Below, piece by piece: positions 25,832 through 34,915 of a DNA stretch of 45,785 bases. The stretch is from Clostridia bacterium. Its GTDB lineage: Bacteria; Bacillota; Clostridia; UBA1212; UBA1255. The position numbers were made by a program, and so were the translations under genes. The notes under the pieces were generated by a model. It saw nothing but the letters and a program-made list of their open reading frames with translations. It was not told where the DNA came from and did not search any database. Location: the NCBI GenBank assembly GCA_016287565.1, contig JAEFAM010000013.1, positions 1 through 45,785 on the forward strand, written 5' to 3'. Positions within the stretch are counted from its first letter, which is position 1; each line of letters opens with the position of its first letter.

Positions 25832-27298
25832 ATGGCAAAGAAACGCAAACTTGCACTTGTTGTTATTTTCAGGATCATCGCTGCCGTACTGGCCGCCGCA
25901 GGAGTGCTGTCATTGTCCGGCTGCAAAATGGCGGACGATCCACAGGAAGGAAGCGCGGCAGTTGCTACTCCCTTCGACGTTATCGAAACCACTCCCGGTA
26001 TTGACGCGCCCACGCAGGAACCTGTGACCGGCAGCATTGTTCTGGGCGTGCCCGAACGGTATCAGAAGAGCGATACGGATGCGCTGGCAAGATTCACAGA
26101 GGCTTTTAATGAAAAATATCCCGGTATCGCCGTGACGCTCCGTACGGTTAAAGACGCCGCTGCGGCTCTTAATGCCCAAAAGGGTTCGGATGATTACGCC
26201 GACGTGGTCTTCTTTCCGGGAACGGAAGCTTTCGAATACGCGTACGTTGACCGGACGCTGATGTGCCTCGATGAGATCGTTGCCGGTACCGGCGCAAAAG
26301 AAAAGCTCTATACGGGAGTGTTTGAGTCTTCTACGGTTGGCGGCAAACAGTATGCGATCGGCACTAACTGCGACCCGCTGGTGCTTATTTACGATAAAAG
26401 CGCCACAGACAGGCTCCTTCCGGGCCGCGCCATCGGCGGAGAGTGGAATTTCGACGAATTCAGCGCCATCTGCCTGGAGATAGGACAGGCCGACGAAACG
26501 CTTGCCGGAGCGCAGCTGGATCTGACGTATGAGCCGCTGTTTCTGACGTTATTTCGTGTATATGATTCATGCGAAGTAAAGGCGTGGGCCGACGCGGAAA
26601 AATGCAAGGTCGAGCTGAGCAAGTATAACTCCTCAAGAGAACTGGAAAAGTTGATAGAAGTGCATTCGTACGGCCCGGCGATCCTTCCGGCATACGGAGT
26701 ATTCGAAGGCACGGGCAATCCTCCGGACTCTGGTTCTCCGAAAGAAGTCAGCGACGCGCTCGAAACGCGCACTCCCGTTTTCCGCGCCGCGCTTATGAGC
26801 GAACTTGGCAATATCGCCGCCGAATATGAAGAAAAAGGGATCGCCTGGGACGTGGCTCCTTTCCCAAGATCCACGGTAAAAAATACGCTTTCGTGTACGG
26901 CGACCGGAACCGATTGCTTCGATATCAGAAAGGATACGGATATGGTCGAAGCGGCATCGCTGTTCGTCTCGTTTGCCGTGAGTCCGGAGGGACAATCTGT
27001 CCTGAATTCCTCCCGCGGAACGCTCCCGTCGCTGTCCTCGCTTCCGGTCGAAGATTACCTTAAAAACTTGCGCGCCGTCAACACTTCCGGAAAGAATTTT
27101 GCCGCCTGCGTTCCCGCCCGCAGCGAGACCGTTCCCTCATCGCTTTCGTGCTATATGCCTTCTTCGATCGTGGAACGGGCGCGGGGAAAGATGAAAACTA
27201 TGACCGAAAAAGCGATAAAAGGGACAAGCACGTTGTTCGACAGCCTTGACCAGAACGATCTGTCGCAGCGCTGGACCGTGTGGAACAGTTCGCGTTAA
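25832..27298 (+). CDS. Extracellular solute-binding lipoprotein (ABC transporter family 1)
   Basis: This 488-residue lipoprotein has an N-terminal signal peptide and lipobox LSLSGC near residue 31. A Thr/Pro linker follows, and then a periplasmic-binding-protein fold of the sugar-binding family 1 type (ALARFTEAFNEKYPGIAVTL, DYADVVFFPG, YAIGTNCDPLVLIYDKS, EGQSVLNSSRGTLPS). It would capture an oligosaccharide or similar ligand for an ABC importer, but no permease or ATPase genes are beside it, so it may be an orphan receptor. The start has AGGAGAGG upstream. Proximity to the beta-helix lipoprotein suggests linked polysaccharide use, which is inference. Confidence 0.85.
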   Translation: MAKKRKLALVVIFRIIAAVLAAAGVLSLSGCKMADDPQEGSAAVATPFDVIETTPGIDAPTQEPVTGSIVLGVPERYQKSDTDALARFTEAFNEKYPGIAVTLRTVKDAAAALNAQKGSDDYADVVFFPGTEAFEYAYVDRTLMCLDEIVAGTGAKEKLYTGVFESSTVGGKQYAIGTNCDPLVLIYDKSATDRLLPGRAIGGEWNFDEFSAICLEIGQADETLAGAQLDLTYEPLFLTLFRVYDSCEVKAWADAEKCKVELSKYNSSRELEKLIEVHSYGPAILPAYGVFEGTGNPPDSGSPKEVSDALETRTPVFRAALMSELGNIAAEYEEKGIAWDVAPFPRSTVKNTLSCTATGTDCFDIRKDTDMVEAASLFVSFAVSPEGQSVLNSSRGTLPSLSSLPVEDYLKNLRAVNTSGKNFAACVPARSETVPSSLSCYMPSSIVERARGKMKTMTEKAIKGTSTLFDSLDQNDLSQRWTVWNSSR

Positions 27299-27315
27299 GC
27301 CAGGACCGCAAGCGG

Positions 27316-29088
27316 TCATCCCTCCGTCCATTGTCCGTCAATAAAGTAGAAGGGCACCGTCTTTTCTACCTGGCTGTTCTCGTCATAGTAGATGGCGCAC
27401 TGCCTCTGCACTCCTTCCCAGTTGGGCTCGGGATCGTAGAAACGCTCCACGAGCTTTTGCCCGGAAGGCCGGTATTCCACCATTCTGTACTCGCCGGTAT
27501 CCGGGACTTTGTATTCGACGTAATAATGCTCTTCGTGGGGCCCGATCTTCACGTGCTCGTAGGATGTAGGCCGCTCAGATTCGCTTTCGGTCCTGAAATA
27601 TTCCGTTAACTCGTCGTTCGCATATACATACTCGGTCTTCAGTTCGATCCGATATCCGGAAATGTCTTCATACAGTCGAAGCGTCATATTTTCCCGGGAA
27701 TCGTATTCGGTGACGGTACGGTTCCGGTAGACGTCTTCCATAGATTCCTCCTGGACCAGCCTGCCGGTGTATGTGCCTGTCCTTGATTCGTCGCAATAAT
27801 AAAAATAAGTCTCGGTGTGCTTGACTTTGAAGGGCTGATCCTTTTTGTTGCGTCTCTTTTCGGTGACCTTTTCTATTTTGTATAGCAGCTCGGGATGGTC
27901 GTAATACGTCTCAACGACCCAGTCGTCGGTGCCGCTTTCGTTATATTGATGCTCTACCGTCACGCCTTCGTTATACAGGATCTCTTTATAAGTATCTTTT
28001 GCAGCGGAAACGTGCAGCACACGCTTCAATTTGCCGTTTTCATAATTACTTTCTGTCCGGCGGCCCTGGTAAAGCGATACTGAAGAAGCGAGCCTGCCTC
28101 CCTCGTATTCGAAGCTGATGCTCGTTATGTCCGGGTCGTTTGCGGCGGCCGGCGACGTTTCTATGGCCGTCAGGAGGCCTTTTCCGTCCCCAAGTTTAAG
28201 GGCAAAGCTGTTGACCGTTTCCACCCGGTAGAGCAGTTCGTGCCACGTTCCTGCCGAATATCTGTAGATCAGTCCGTTCCCCAGCAGATCCCGAAGTGCG
28301 TCAAGATGCTTCTTTGTCCGGTCGTTTTCATTGTCGTAATTATCGTCAAGCGATTCGTAATATTCTCTGTCGTTCTCCGACGAAAAATCTATCGTTATAT
28401 ATATGGCGGACGTGGACAATCTCAGCGTATCTCCTTCTTTTTCCGCGTCGCACAGATATTTCAGTGTCATCACCACGCTGCCTTCGGAGGCGTACTGTTC
28501 CCGCTCGATGAGAGGATCGAGATCGAACAGAGAATCTTTCTCGGTATCTACTCCGATGACCGTCGTGAAGTAGGCTTTTCCGTCGGTGGCAACGTAAACG
28601 TAGCCGGGCACGAATGCGGGATACGCGTCCTGGACGGTACCGTCTTTGATGACCGTGTAGAACGACGCGGTCTCGGGCGGGATAAACGGCTGCTCTTCAG
28701 GTACCGAAGCCGTCGGAATCGGGACAGGCGTAGTGTTCTCGGTTAAAGTAGGATCCGGTCCTTCCGTTTCTCCGGGTACAGAGGTCGGGAGCTCCGGCGG
28801 CAGCGATTCTCCTGTCATCGAAGTATCGTCGGGTGTGTTCGGATCATTCTTTTTCCCGAATTTGATGGCAAAAACTATTCCTGCTGCTACCGCGGCAACG
28901 AACAGCAACCCTGCCGCCGCGTATTTCAGCGCGCCCGTCCGGCCGTTCCTGCCTGAACCGGACTTGCCGCTGCCGGGCGCCTTTTTGGCAGACTCCGTGG
29001 CCGTTCCGTCATTGGCAATATCCGCCGCCTCTGCAATTATATCTTCAGGAAGGAACTGCGCGTACTCTTCCAGCTTTTTCTCGTTCAT
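27316..29088 (-). CDS. Membrane-anchored protein coupled to a second ECF sigma factor
   Basis: This 590-residue protein has the same plan as the gene at 2164-4359. The cytoplasmic N-terminus has the motif YAQFLPEDIIAEA (residues 9-21), followed by a transmembrane helix at about 54-75 and a Thr/Pro/Glu linker (about 80-135). The large extracytoplasmic part is rich in Tyr, Glu and aromatic-charged strands such as TYFYYCDESRTGTYTG and VTEYDSRENMTLRLYED, reminiscent of YD- or MORN-type beta repeats. It begins inside the stop of the sigma gene (ATGA). A role as anti-sigma or envelope sensor is inferred from this context; the external domain is unlike that of the first pair, so the signal should differ. 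Confidence 0.7.
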   Translation of the reverse strand: MNEKKLEEYAQFLPEDIIAEAADIANDGTATESAKKAPGSGKSGSGRNGRTGALKYAAAGLLFVAAVAAGIVFAIKFGKKNDPNTPDDTSMTGESLPPELPTSVPGETEGPDPTLTENTTPVPIPTASVPEEQPFIPPETASFYTVIKDGTVQDAYPAFVPGYVYVATDGKAYFTTVIGVDTEKDSLFDLDPLIEREQYASEGSVVMTLKYLCDAEKEGDTLRLSTSAIYITIDFSSENDREYYESLDDNYDNENDRTKKHLDALRDLLGNGLIYRYSAGTWHELLYRVETVNSFALKLGDGKGLLTAIETSPAAANDPDITSISFEYEGGRLASSVSLYQGRRTESNYENGKLKRVLHVSAAKDTYKEILYNEGVTVEHQYNESGTDDWVVETYYDHPELLYKIEKVTEKRRNKKDQPFKVKHTETYFYYCDESRTGTYTGRLVQEESMEDVYRNRTVTEYDSRENMTLRLYEDISGYRIELKTEYVYANDELTEYFRTESESERPTSYEHVKIGPHEEHYYVEYKVPDTGEYRMVEYRPSGQKLVERFYDPEPNWEGVQRQCAIYYDENSQVEKTVPFYFIDGQWTEG

Positions 29089-29681
29089 ATCCTGATACCT
29101 TCCTTTTCAAGAAACCTGCCCAGTTCTTTTCGCATCCTGCTGAGCGCCCCTGAGACCGTACCTTTCGGAGTCCCAGTCTTCAGTGCGATCTCCGCTTCGG
29201 ACATACCGTATCGGTAGCGGGCAACGAAGTATTTTCTCTTCTCCGGCGTAACGCCCCTGAGATATCGCGCGATCAGCATTGCCACGGCTTCCTTGTCGGT
29301 CGGGTCAACATCACGTACACCTACGTTTTCCGCGCTTTCCAGCGGCTCCATCTTCTCCGGCGGGATTCGGTTCTTTCGTCTCTGGACCTTGTACCGATCG
29401 ATCGCAGCGTTCTTTGTCACCGCGGTGACAAAGGCAGTAAGATCAACAGGTTTTTCGGGAGGGATGTTGTTCCAAAGCTTCAGCATCACGTCGTTGACGC
29501 ACTCCTCCGCGTCTTCGGCGTTTCCAAGAATGCCGTATGCCACAGAGCGGCATCTCGCCCCGAATCTGGCTTCAAGGCCCCGGATCACATTCTCATCCCT
29601 GCGCTCCAGCATCCCTATAAGCTCCGCGTCCGTCAACACCTCGGCCGGTTTATTGTTGTTATCCCCGTCTTTTTCCGTCAT
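29085..29681 (-). CDS. ECF-type RNA polymerase sigma factor
   Basis: This sigma-70 family protein of 198 residues contains region 2 (LIGMLERRDENVIRGLEARFG, the NAEDAEECVNDVMLKLW core, AFVTAVTKNAAIDRYK) and region 4 (VTPEKRKYFVARYRYG, then SEAEIALKTGTPKGTVSGALSRMRKEL). The start at 29681 is favoured by GGAG 6 nt upstream; an in-frame GTG at 29744 has no ribosome site and lies in a TATATAA-containing region more like a promoter. It is the closest match in this window to the sigma factor at 4356-4934, and both precede membrane proteins with an LP(D/E)DI motif. Confidence 0.92.
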   Translation of the reverse strand: MTEKDGDNNNKPAEVLTDAELIGMLERRDENVIRGLEARFGARCRSVAYGILGNAEDAEECVNDVMLKLWNNIPPEKPVDLTAFVTAVTKNAAIDRYKVQRRKNRIPPEKMEPLESAENVGVRDVDPTDKEAVAMLIARYLRGVTPEKRKYFVARYRYGMSEAEIALKTGTPKGTVSGALSRMRKELGRFLEKEGIRI

Positions 29682-29794
29682 ATGATTCTCCGGATCTTTT
29701 ACTCTTTGCGTGTTTAGCGGCAGCTGGTCTGCGGCCTCGCTCACTTATATAGACGACAAAAAATAGCCCGTGCCTTCACCGTTTGCGAAAAATA

Positions 29795-29843
29795 GAAGCT
29801 GTCTGGCGCCCGTAAGGAAGGGAAGGGGCCGCAAGACAGCTTC
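29795..29843 (-). terminator. Terminator of the oxidoreductase/isomerase operon
   Basis: GAAGCTGTCT (29795-29804) and AGACAGCTTC (29834-29843) form a 10-bp stem. On the minus strand it is followed by TATTTTTC, downstream of the gene ending at 29895. It may also work in the other direction. Confidence 0.7.
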
Positions 29844-29894
29844 AGGCTTAAATGGTTTGTTTGTCCGTCAATGCCTCAAAACGAAGCGCCCGCC

Positions 29895-30953
29895 TCAGCA
29901 CTGGATCTTGACTTCGTTGCCCGTGGCGGCGGACTCGTAAATGGCGGACAATATCTTCATCAATATCACGCCGTCTTCCGCCGGGGCGTTGCTCTTGCGC
30001 CCGGTAAGCAGGCAGTCGACGAAATCGTCGATCTCTCTTTCGAACAGGCCGTTGAAGTCCAGGGCCGTGGGCATATCAAGCTGCACGTTGGACAGATAGC
30101 CGCGGGTGGTGGAATAGATCTTCAGATCCGGGCTCAGCGTTGCGCCCGCTTTGGTGCCCAGTATCACGATGTTGTTCTCGCCGGGAAGGTTCATATCGAA
30201 GGAGGCCTCGATGCCGATCGTGAAGCCGTTCTCGAAGCGGATCAGCGCGGAGGCAAAATCTTCCACGTCGCAGAGGTTTCCGGCATCCGCCGCCTTGTAC
30301 TCGCCGGGACGCATCTTGATCTCGGGGCGGGAGCCCAGCTTGTCGAAGGTGACGCCGTAAGCCGAAACGGGCTTGGGGCAGCCGGCGATGTATCTTGCCA
30401 GGTCGATGACGTGCACTCCCAGGTCGATCAGCGGACCGCCGCCGGATCTGGACTTGTCCGAGAACCAGCCGCCGGGGCAGCCGTGCCTGCGGGTGTAGAT
30501 GGCCTTGGCGTAGTAGATCTCACCGAAGTCGCCTCCGTCAACGAAATCTTTCAATATGGCGCAGTCGTTGCCGAACCGCCTGACGAAACCGATCTGGAGC
30601 ATCTTACCGGACCTCTGGGCCGCGGCGTACATTTCCTCGGCTTCTTTAGCGTTCAGGGCCATGGGCTTCTCGCACAGAACGTGCTTGCCCGCGTTCAGCG
30701 CCGCGATGGTGCAGGGCGCGTGAGCCGAGTTCCAGGTGCATACGCTGACGGCGTCCAGCTCTTCCAGCTTCACCATTTCATTGACGTCGGTGTACAGCCT
30801 GGTGATGCCGTATCTGGCGCCCTTTTCCCTGAGCCGCTGCTCGTTGATGTCGCAGAATGCGTACAGTTCCACGTTGGGATTGCGCCTGTAGCCGCTGATA
30901 TGGAATTCGGAGATCCCGCCTACTCCCACGATACCTACTTTTAATTTTTTCAT
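29895..30953 (-). CDS. Gfo/Idh/MocA-family oxidoreductase
   Basis: This 352-residue NAD(P)-dependent sugar or inositol dehydrogenase-like enzyme has an N-terminal Rossmann fold starting KVGIVGVGGISEFHISGY, with the family signature AGKHVLCEKPMA near residue 90. The GFVRRFG stretch and GGPLIDLGVHVIDLARYIAG, with the expected catalytic Asp and His, lie near 175-195. It follows the TIM-barrel gene by 26 bp in a two-gene operon, a pairing typical of inositol or sugar-derivative catabolism. The substrate is not identifiable. GAGAGGAT precedes the start. Confidence 0.92.
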   Translation of the reverse strand: MKKLKVGIVGVGGISEFHISGYRRNPNVELYAFCDINEQRLREKGARYGITRLYTDVNEMVKLEELDAVSVCTWNSAHAPCTIAALNAGKHVLCEKPMALNAKEAEEMYAAAQRSGKMLQIGFVRRFGNDCAILKDFVDGGDFGEIYYAKAIYTRRHGCPGGWFSDKSRSGGGPLIDLGVHVIDLARYIAGCPKPVSAYGVTFDKLGSRPEIKMRPGEYKAADAGNLCDVEDFASALIRFENGFTIGIEASFDMNLPGENNIVILGTKAGATLSPDLKIYSTTRGYLSNVQLDMPTALDFNGLFEREIDDFVDCLLTGRKSNAPAEDGVILMKILSAIYESAATGNEVKIQC

Positions 30954-30979
30954 AACGTGATCCTCTCTGCTGATTTATA

Positions 30980-31771
30980 TTATGCGATCTTGCCTTTCAG
31001 GAACGATACGGCCATGGCGATGTCTTTCTCCGGCGTCTCGCCGCACTCCCGCTCGATGGTCAGGAAGCCCTTGTAGCCTATCTCGTACAATGCTTTCAAG
31101 TATCCGTCCCACTTCACGTCTCCCGTTCCCAGGGGAACTTCCACGTAGGGAGGCCGGGTGCCTCTCATACCGTCTTTTGCGTGGGTGTGGACAATGTAAT
31201 CCTTCAGCTCGTACACGCCTTTCACCGCGTCGTCGTCAACGCACATGGTGAGGTTGGCGGGATCGTAATTGACCGCCACGCCTCTGGATCCCAGCGTGTC
31301 AAGGAAGGTCCTGAGCCTTGCCGCGGGCTCCGGCCCTGTTTCGATGGCGAAGTGTGCTTTGAGGCTGTCCGCGTATTCGGCCAGCTCGTGGCATGCCGCC
31401 TGCATGATCTTGTAAACTTCGTCCGCCGGATCGTCGGGAACGCGCCCGATGTGGGTCGTCACCACGTTGGTCTCCAGCTCTACCGCCAGATCGAGGATCC
31501 GCTTGGATTTCTCTATAAGCCCGGGGTTCAGCGCGGGGTCCGTAAAGCCCTTGCCCAGATCGCCGCAAAGCGCGGAAATAACGAGGCCGTTGTCCTTGAC
31601 GTTGCTCAGAAACTCCCTGCGCGCCGCCGTGTCCAGGTTTTCCGGAGCCATCTCGCCGTAGGTCGCGTATACCTGCAGCCCCTGACCGCCAACTTCCGCC
31701 GCCTTCACCAGCGCCTGATCGATAGGCAGCCTGAATGAATCGAGCATAACACCGATTTTGAAAGGATACAT
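30980..31771 (-). CDS. Sugar phosphate isomerase/epimerase (xylose-isomerase-like TIM barrel)
   Basis: This 263-residue AP-endonuclease-2 / IolE-type TIM barrel should isomerise or epimerise a sugar or inositol derivative using a divalent metal. Recognisable positions are [21 protein letters not shown], the metal-ligand glutamate in [27 protein letters not shown] and the late glutamate in FLTIERECG. It is first in the operon with the MocA-type dehydrogenase. GAGGAC precedes the ATG. The two gene products probably act in sequence on one substrate. Confidence 0.88.
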   Translation of the reverse strand: MYPFKIGVMLDSFRLPIDQALVKAAEVGGQGLQVYATYGEMAPENLDTAARREFLSNVKDNGLVISALCGDLGKGFTDPALNPGLIEKSKRILDLAVELETNVVTTHIGRVPDDPADEVYKIMQAACHELAEYADSLKAHFAIETGPEPAARLRTFLDTLGSRGVAVNYDPANLTMCVDDDAVKGVYELKDYIVHTHAKDGMRGTRPPYVEVPLGTGDVKWDGYLKALYEIGYKGFLTIERECGETPEKDIAMAVSFLKGKIA

Positions 31772-31924
31772 AACAATGTCCTCGCTTTGCTGTTTATTTC
31801 TTGCTGTCGGACCCTGCCCGGCTTCCTCTGCGCCGCTTTCGTTCCGGCTTCAGAGCCGCCTGAGTCCTTCGCTTTTTCCGCACTGATTTTACCATTCCGG
31901 AAGAGGCCGTGTCAACGCTCCGTC

Positions 31925-31953
31925 TTGGTTTTCGGGCCCCGTTATGTTATACT
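31925..31953 (+). promoter_or_regulatory. Promoter of the nitroreductase gene
   Basis: TTGGTT (31925-31930), a 17-bp spacer and TATACT (31948-31953). The position explains why the in-frame ATG at 31944 cannot start the protein. Confidence 0.6.
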
Positions 31954-32000
31954 TTTTAAGGCCGCCGCCGGAGCGGCAGGGGAGAAAGGAGCTTTCAGCC

Positions 32001-32738
32001 ATGGATACAGCTATTGACAAGAATAAAGACAGTTCGGACAACGAAATGAGCTGGGCGGAAGCAATCGTCCGGCGCCACTCCGTCAGGACGTACACGGACA
32101 AGAAGATCGGACCGGAGACTGCGGCGCTCATCGACGCAGAGATTGACGCGGTCAATGCCGAAAGCGGCCTCCGTTTTCAATTTGTCCCCGATGCGGGCGA
32201 CACGTACAACCGGCTCTTTTCCCGGGCCGCGGGCCTCGGAACGGCTCCCAGCTTCATCGCCTGCGCAGGCCCCGACAATGACTGCCTCGACGAGCAGGTG
32301 GGTTATTACGGAGAGCGGCTGGTGCTGTTTTTGCAGAAGCTGGGGCTCAACACCTGCTGGACCGGCCTTTTCAACAAGAAAGGCACCGGCGTGACGGTAG
32401 GGGAAGGAGAACGGCTGCCCATCGTTATTGCCGTGGGATACGGTAAGGACCAGGGGAGGCCACGCAGGTCCAAAACGCCGGAGCAGGTGACGGAGGACGC
32501 CAGAAATGCGTCCGGGCAAACCGGCGGCGAAGGGCAGCGCGTATTGCCCGAATGGTTCGAAAAAGGGGTGGAAGCGGCGCTGCTGGCTCCCACTGCAATC
32601 AATCAGCAGAGGTTCACGATCCGGCTGCTGGACGGCGATGCGGTGGAGATCGTCGACAGGGGAGGCCCCTTCAGCAGGATCGATCTGGGCATCGTTAAAT
32701 GCCATTTCGAGCTGGGGTCCGGGCGGAAAGTATCGTGA
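32001..32738 (+). CDS. Nitroreductase-family protein (TM1586-like)
   Basis: This 245-residue flavin-fold protein is of the nitroreductase superfamily. It has the N-terminal RRHSVRTYTDKKI signature and GYYGERLVLFLQKLGLNTCWTG in the middle. The second half carries AALLAPTAINQQRFTI, resembling the two-lobed TM1586 type in which one chain mimics a dimer. It probably binds FMN and reduces an unknown substrate with NAD(P)H. The start at 32001 is set by GGAGAAAGGAG upstream and by the promoter position. It is followed by sfsA after an 84-bp gap. Confidence 0.82.
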   Translation: MDTAIDKNKDSSDNEMSWAEAIVRRHSVRTYTDKKIGPETAALIDAEIDAVNAESGLRFQFVPDAGDTYNRLFSRAAGLGTAPSFIACAGPDNDCLDEQVGYYGERLVLFLQKLGLNTCWTGLFNKKGTGVTVGEGERLPIVIAVGYGKDQGRPRRSKTPEQVTEDARNASGQTGGEGQRVLPEWFEKGVEAALLAPTAINQQRFTIRLLDGDAVEIVDRGGPFSRIDLGIVKCHFELGSGRKVS

Positions 32739-32822
32739 GAAGGGCACGGGCCGCAGCAGGCCGTAAAAGGGCCGTTAGAGGGCAATAAAGGGCATTAAAG
32801 GTTAATAAAAGGTATAAACAGC

Positions 32823-33497
32823 GTGAAATATTCGAAAGTAGTGCGTGCACGGTTCCTCAGCCGACCAAACAGGTTCATAGCGGAAGTTGTGATCGACGGC
32901 GAGGCCGGAACTGAAACGGTACACGTAAAAAATACAGGCAGGTGCAAAGAGCTGCTGATACCCGGCTGCGAAGTGTGGCTGGCATTGTCCGATGATCCAC
33001 GGCGGCGCACCCGGTACGATCTGGTGACGGTCCGGAAGCAGAACGGGCTGCTGGTCAATATCGACAGCCAGGCCCCGAACAAAGTGGCGGCGGAGTGGCT
33101 CTCGGGCCAGGATTTCGACAGGGTGATCCCGGAGCACACCTGCGGCAATTCCCGCATCGACTTCTATATGGAGCGGTCCGGGGAGCGGTACCTGATGGAG
33201 GTAAAAGGCTGCACGCTGGAGATAGACGGCACAGGCTATTTCCCCGACGCCCCCACGGAAAGGGGAGTAAAACACCTCCGGGAGCTTGCCCGCGCCGTTG
33301 ACGACGGGTATAACGCGATCCTTTTGTTCGTGATCCAGATGGAAGGCGTGACCGAAGTCCGGCCAAATACAGATACGCATCCGGAATTCGGCGTTGCCCT
33401 CGAAGAAGCCAGGGCCGCAGGCGTCCGTGTCATGTTCCTGGAATGCCTCGCGGGACCGGGCTCCCTTGACTATTCACCCAAAAGCGGTATAATTTAG
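32823..33497 (+). CDS. sfsA: DNA/RNA nuclease SfsA (sugar fermentation stimulation protein family)
   Basis: This 224-residue SfsA-family protein has an N-terminal OB-like domain (AHVKN-type motif TVHVKNTGRCKELLIPG) and a C-terminal PD-(D/E)XK nuclease core. The core residues are visible: NSRIDFYM, the Glu and Lys in LMEVKGCTL, and PDAPTERGVKHLRELA. E. coli SfsA has been linked to maltose metabolism and DNA binding; relatives are nucleases. The start codon is GTG with AAAGG upstream. Its last codons contain the promoter of nagB. Confidence 0.93.
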   Translation: MKYSKVVRARFLSRPNRFIAEVVIDGEAGTETVHVKNTGRCKELLIPGCEVWLALSDDPRRRTRYDLVTVRKQNGLLVNIDSQAPNKVAAEWLSGQDFDRVIPEHTCGNSRIDFYMERSGERYLMEVKGCTLEIDGTGYFPDAPTERGVKHLRELARAVDDGYNAILLFVIQMEGVTEVRPNTDTHPEFGVALEEARAAGVRVMFLECLAGPGSLDYSPKSGII

Positions 33498-33541
33498 CGG
33501 TAAAACGCGCCTCCGCGCTGCATTTTGCGGAAGCTTTTACC
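33466..33541 (+). promoter_or_regulatory. nagB promoter inside sfsA and leader hairpin
   Basis: TTGACT (33466-33471), a 16-bp spacer and TATAAT (33488-33493) lie in the last sfsA codons. Near the expected transcript start, GGTAAAA (33499-33505) pairs with TTTTACC (33535-33541), enclosing a second stem TCCGC / GCGGA. This would place a hairpin at the 5' end of the nagB-ppa-folD mRNA. Confidence 0.65.
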
Positions 33542-33569
33542 GAACTTTTATCGAATGGAGATGCATATA

Positions 33570-34358
33570 ATGAGAGTAATAATCCGTGACGATTACGAGA
33601 AAATGAGCGAATGGGCCGCGGAATATATCATCGGCCGCATCAACCGCCATAACAATTCTCCCGCCGGGCAGATCAGGCCCTTCGTGCTGGGGCTTCCCAC
33701 CGGCTCCTCGCCTCTGGGCGTGTACGCCAGGTTCGTCAAGGCGAATAAGGAAGGCCGCGTCAGCTTCAAGAACGTAGTCACCTTCAATATGGACGAATAT
33801 ATCGGGCTCCCCAGAGACCACGAGCAGAGCTACTGGAAATTCATGCATGACAATCTTTTCGACCACATAGATATCGATCCGGAGAACGTCAACATATTGA
33901 ACGGCATGGCTCCCGATCCCGAGGCCGAATGCGCCCGCTACGAGGACAAGATCGCCGAACTGGGCGGGATCGACCTGTTCCTGGGAGGCAGCGGCGTTGA
34001 CGGCCACATCGCGTTCAACGAGCCCTTCACCAGCCTGAATTCCCGCACCGGCGTGCGCAAACTCACCTACGACACGCTCATTGCCAACGCCCGTTTCTTC
34101 GGCGGCGACCCTGAAAAAGTGCCCAAGGCGGCCCTTTCAGTCGGCGTGGGCACCGTTATGGACGCGGAAGAAGTGCTGCTGCTGATCTCCGGCCACAACA
34201 AGGCCAGAGCCCTCAGGCACCTGGTGGAAGAGCCCGTGTCCGGCAAATGGACGGTCAGCGCCCTCCAGCTCCATCCCGCGGCCATCGTTGCCTGCGACGA
34301 GGACGCCTGCGACGAGCTTACGGTGGGGACCTACAAATATTTTAAAGAAACGGAGTAA
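33570..34358 (+). CDS. nagB: Glucosamine-6-phosphate deaminase
   Basis: NagB converts glucosamine-6-phosphate to fructose-6-phosphate and ammonia, feeding amino sugars into glycolysis. The 262 residues have LGLPTGSSPLGVY near residue 42, the catalytic Asp in FNMDEYIGL near 72, and the Asp-His-Glu set in GVDGHIAFNEP near 140. The start MRVIIRDDYE (33570) has GGAG 9 nt upstream; the in-frame ATG at 33525 belongs to the leader hairpin region. It is first in an operon with ppa (5 bp gap) and folD. Confidence 0.97.
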   Translation: MRVIIRDDYEKMSEWAAEYIIGRINRHNNSPAGQIRPFVLGLPTGSSPLGVYARFVKANKEGRVSFKNVVTFNMDEYIGLPRDHEQSYWKFMHDNLFDHIDIDPENVNILNGMAPDPEAECARYEDKIAELGGIDLFLGGSGVDGHIAFNEPFTSLNSRTGVRKLTYDTLIANARFFGGDPEKVPKAALSVGVGTVMDAEEVLLLISGHNKARALRHLVEEPVSGKWTVSALQLHPAAIVACDEDACDELTVGTYKYFKETE

Positions 34359-34363
34359 TTTGA

Positions 34364-34900
34364 ATGAGCAATATCTGGCACGATATAAGCCCCAAGCGCA
34401 TAAATCCCGAAGATTTCGTAGCGGTGGTGGAGATCCCGAAGGGGAGCAAGAAAAAGTACGAGCTGGACAAGGCCACGGGCATGCTTATGCTTGACCGCAT
34501 CCTCCATACTTCCACCCACTATCCGGCCAACTACGGCTTCATCCCCAGGACCTACGGCGATGACCTTGACCCGCTGGACGTGCTGATCATCTGCTCGGAA
34601 GAGATCGAGCCTATGACGCTGGTACGCTGCTATCCCATCGGCGCCATCTCCATGATCGATTCCGGGAGGCGTGACGAGAAGATCATCGCCATACCTTTCA
34701 ACGATCCCAACTATAATATGTACCACGACATAAACGAGTTGCCGCGTCACATTTTCGAGGAGATGTGGCACTTCTTCACAGTGTACAAATCGCTGGAGAA
34801 CAAGCAGACCGCCGTGGACGACGAGGTCCAGGACAGGAACGAGGCGGTGGCTATCGTGAAGGCGGCCATCGACAGCTACGTCGAGACCTATTGTATGTAA
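34364..34900 (+). CDS. ppa: Inorganic pyrophosphatase (family I)
   Basis: This soluble family I pyrophosphatase hydrolyses PPi from biosynthesis. The 178 residues have EIPKGSKKKYELDKATGMLMLDR, HYPANYGFIPRTYGDDLDPLD with the metal-binding aspartates near residue 67, and the later DEKIIAIPFNDP. Length is normal for the bacterial hexameric type. It sits between nagB and folD; a ribosome site GGAG overlaps the end of nagB. Confidence 0.97.
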   Translation: MSNIWHDISPKRINPEDFVAVVEIPKGSKKKYELDKATGMLMLDRILHTSTHYPANYGFIPRTYGDDLDPLDVLIICSEEIEPMTLVRCYPIGAISMIDSGRRDEKIIAIPFNDPNYNMYHDINELPRHIFEEMWHFFTVYKSLENKQTAVDDEVQDRNEAVAIVKAAIDSYVETYCM

Positions 34901-34915
34901 AACGGAGACCCCGAG

